Source: DATFMP01 sp035266845 (lineage in GTDB: Bacteria > SAR324 > JACQKK01). From it: 64,000 nucleotides of DNA. A program made the position numbers and the translations under genes. Below the pieces are notes generated by a model, which did not search any database, was not told where the DNA came from, and worked only from the letters and a program-made list of their open reading frames with translations. Where the stretch lies: the NCBI GenBank assembly GCA_035266845.1, contig DATFMP010000059.1:50729-114728 (forward strand), given 5' to 3'. Below, piece after piece: positions 62,146-64,000 of the stretch (positions are counted from its first letter, which is position 1; the number at the start of each line of letters is the position of its first letter).

Positions 62146-64000
62146 CTACTGGCCGGGGCGGGTTTCCTCGAAGAAGCGGCGCAGCTCGGTGAGCGCGGCG
62201 CGGCTGATGATGGCGTCGGCCAGGGGCTGGGTCAACTCGCCCAGGCGGTCCATCTCGCGCTTGAGCGCGACGGGGTCCTTGCCGGCACTGCGCTCGCGCA
62301 CCGCGTCCATCTGCTGGCGGATCTGCGCCTGCTGCGGCTTGCTGAGCAGCGCACGGGATTCGTCCCAGACCTTCTCGATGCCGCGGAACACGGCCTCGGC
62401 CATGTTGCGGAACTCGACGAGCTGGCGCTCGTTGAGGTCGTCCACGGCATGCTCCACGGCGTCGTCCATGATCTGGTCGATCTCGTCGTTGGTCAGGCCG
62501 TGGCTGGGGATCACCTCGATGCTGGCCTGCTGGCCGCTGCGCTCCTCCCGGGCGCTCACGTTGAGGATGCCGTTGGTATCCACGTGGAAGGTGACCTGCA
62601 CGCGGGGCAGCCCGGCGGGCATGGGCGGGATGCCCTTCAGCCGGAAGCGCCCCAGGCTGCGGCAGTCCTTCACGAACTCGCGCTCGCCCTGGAAGATGTT
62701 GATGTCCACGCCCGTCTGGTTGTCCACGTAAGTGGTGAACAGCTCCGTGGCCTCGGCCGGGATGGTGGAGTTGGCCGTGACGAGCTTGGAGAAGGTGCCG
62801 CCCAGCGTCTCGATGCCCAGGGCCAGCGGAATCACGTCCAGCAGCACGAAGTCGCGCCGGCCCCCGGCCAGCAGGTGCCCCTGGATGCCCGCGCCGATGG
62901 CCACCACCTCGTCCGGATTGATGGCCACGTTGGGCGCCCGGCCGAACAGCGCTGCCACGCGCTCGCGCACCAGCGGGATGCGCGAGGAGCCACCCACCAG
63001 CACCACGTCATCCACATCCGCGGGCGCCTTCCCGGCGGCCTTGAGCGCGGCGCGGCAGGAGGCCAGCGTGCGCTCCACCAGCGGCGCGATCAGCGCGTCC
63101 AGGGTCTCGCGCGTGAACGTGTCGCTGAAGGCGATGCCCTGCCCGGGCAGCTCCAGCGTGTAGGGCGTCTCCGGGGCACGGCTCAGCTCGATCTTGATCA
63201 GCTCGGCGGTCTTGCGCAGCAGGTGGCTGGTCAGCGCTCCCTCCAGGCTGGCCTGCGGGTGCGCGGCCTGCAGGCGCCGGCGCAGCTCCGCGGCAATGAG
63301 CGCGTCGAAGTCGTCCCCACCCAGGTGCGTATCGCCATGGGTGGAGAGCACCTTGAACAGGGAGCTGGCGCCCTCGCCGCCGCTGAGCTGGAGGATACTG
63401 ATGTCGAACGTGCCGCCACCCAGGTCGTACACGGCCACGGCGCCGCTCTGCTTCTGGTCCAGGCCGTAGGCGATGGCCGCGGCGGTGGGCTCGTTGATGA
63501 TGCGCACCACCTCCAGTCCCGCGATGCGCCCGGCATCGCGCGTAGCCTGGCGCTGCCCGTCGTCGAAGTACGCCGGCACGGTGATCACGGCCTTGTGCAC
63601 GGACTCGCCCAGCGCCCGCTCCGCGCGGGCCTTCACGGCCTTCAGGATCTCGGCGGAGAGCTCCTGCGGCGTCCAGGCTTCCTCGCCCACGTGCACCTTG
63701 ACCAGCCCGCGCTGGGCGGCGCGGATGGTGTAGGGCAGGTGTTCCAGGTCCGCCTGCAGGTCGTCGTAGTCGCGCCCCATCAGCCGCTTCACCGAGAACA
63801 CCACCTGCTCCGGCACGCGCGTGCGCGCCTCGCGGGCGTCGTCGCCCACCGTCCAGCGGCCGTCCTCGCGCAGCAGCACGGAGGGCACGATGGCCCCGCC
63901 GCCGGGGGCACGCAGGGCCTCCGGGCCGTGCTCGGTGACGCCGGCCGCCAGGCTGTTGGTGGTGCCCAGGTCGATTCCGATGATCAGCTCGTGTTCCGCC
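62146..64000 (-). CDS. hscA: Hsp70-type Fe-S chaperone HscA (5' end beyond the window)
   Basis: At least 618 residues of an Hsp70 chaperone; the true start lies past 64000. The first nucleotide motif GIDLGTTNS is inside the window near the edge. Later come SVKRLMGR, ITVPAYFDDGQRQATRDAGRIAGL, NEPTAAAIAYG, VYDLGGGTFDIS, VVLVGGSSRIPLVRERV and the substrate-domain block VKDCRSLGRFRLKGIPPMPAGLPRVQVTF, which is nearer HscA than DnaK. Together with HscB it releases Fe-S clusters from IscU. The downstream neighbour iscX supports this assignment. An in-frame GTG near 63888 is internal, not the start. Confidence 0.92.
   Translation of the reverse strand, partial: AEHELIIGIDLGTTNSLAAGVTEHGPEALRAPGGGAIVPSVLLREDGRWTVGDDAREARTRVPEQVVFSVKRLMGRDYDDLQADLEHLPYTIRAAQRGLVKVHVGEEAWTPQELSAEILKAVKARAERALGESVHKAVITVPAYFDDGQRQATRDAGRIAGLEVVRIINEPTAAAIAYGLDQKQSGAVAVYDLGGGTFDISILQLSGGEGASSLFKVLSTHGDTHLGGDDFDALIAAELRRRLQAAHPQASLEGALTSHLLRKTAELIKIELSRAPETPYTLELPGQGIAFSDTFTRETLDALIAPLVERTLASCRAALKAAGKAPADVDDVVLVGGSSRIPLVRERVAALFGRAPNVAINPDEVVAIGAGIQGHLLAGGRRDFVLLDVIPLALGIETLGGTFSKLVTANSTIPAEATELFTTYVDNQTGVDINIFQGEREFVKDCRSLGRFRLKGIPPMPAGLPRVQVTFHVDTNGILNVSAREERSGQQASIEVIPSHGLTNDEIDQIMDDAVEHAVDDLNERQLVEFRNMAEAVFRGIEKVWDESRALLSKPQQAQIRQQMDAVRERSAGKDPVALKREMDRLGELTQPLADAIISRAALTELRRFFEETRPGQ

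Overview
The window is about 67% GC by eye and densely packed. Most genes have close proteobacterial relatives: an E. coli-type TyrA without chorismate mutase, HscA/IscX, YacG, a YedY-type MsrP, SodB, an aapJQMP amino-acid ABC system, a fused TrpEG, a MenA-type prenyltransferase and an Hsp20 with a CIRCE-like operator. A high-GC gammaproteobacterium (or a close beta/gamma lineage) fits best, but the species cannot be named from this window. No rRNA, tRNA, CRISPR array, prophage or transposase was seen. It looks like ordinary chromosome with a few short palindromic or MITE-like repeats.

Layout. 1-1.9 kb: a VKOR-thioredoxin fusion whose redox motif carries an in-frame TGA where the first Cys of CxxC should be (a selenoprotein candidate), then an ICMT-like methyltransferase. 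1.9-11.8 kb: catabolic and detoxification genes (HSL-type hydrolase, amidohydrolase, DUF481 protein, ABM monooxygenase, two CaiB/BaiF CoA-transferases, YfcG-like GST, TetR regulator, maspardin-like hydrolase, DUF488). 11.8-15 kb: HicBA toxin-antitoxin, YacG, an NtrC-type response regulator and an uncharacterised protein behind a clear sigma70 promoter. 15-21.9 kb: two overlapping M16 peptidase genes, a YegS-type lipid kinase homologue with a broken nucleotide motif, a MITE-like repeat, an ABC-F ATPase, a CcmD-like mini-protein and a transglutaminase-fold protein. 22-29.4 kb: aldolase/SDR fusion, SDR, LysR, BenE transporter, MenA. 29.4-38.5 kb: spermidine synthesis (speE, speH), two lipoproteins, TyrA, a PuuD-like membrane protein with a 31-residue partner, SodB, Hsp20, a third lipoprotein and a TPR-like membrane protein. 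38.5-46.2 kb: VOC and GST proteins, a TGS-less threonyl-tRNA synthetase, an MDR dehydrogenase, DUF2333 and MsrP. 46.2-49.2 kb: trpEG behind a complete transcription attenuator with a Trp-rich leader peptide, then RidA. 49.8-54.4 kb: aapJQMP. 54.6-64 kb: FMN glutamate-synthase-like protein, DASS transporter, acyl-CoA dehydrogenase, alpha/beta hydrolase-OsmC fusion, lipoprotein, GST, IscX and the C-terminal bulk of HscA, which runs off the window.

Common themes are thiol and oxidant handling (VKOR-Trx, MsrP, SodB, OsmC fusion, several GSTs), amino-acid synthesis and uptake (TrpEG, TyrA, AapJQMP) and acyl-CoA catabolism. The two observations most worth following are the UxxC-type VKOR-thioredoxin at 63-995 and the trp attenuator at 46281-46460. 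The selenocysteine reading is not proven: none of selA, selB, selC or selD is in the window, and the downstream hairpin partly follows from a conserved peptide.
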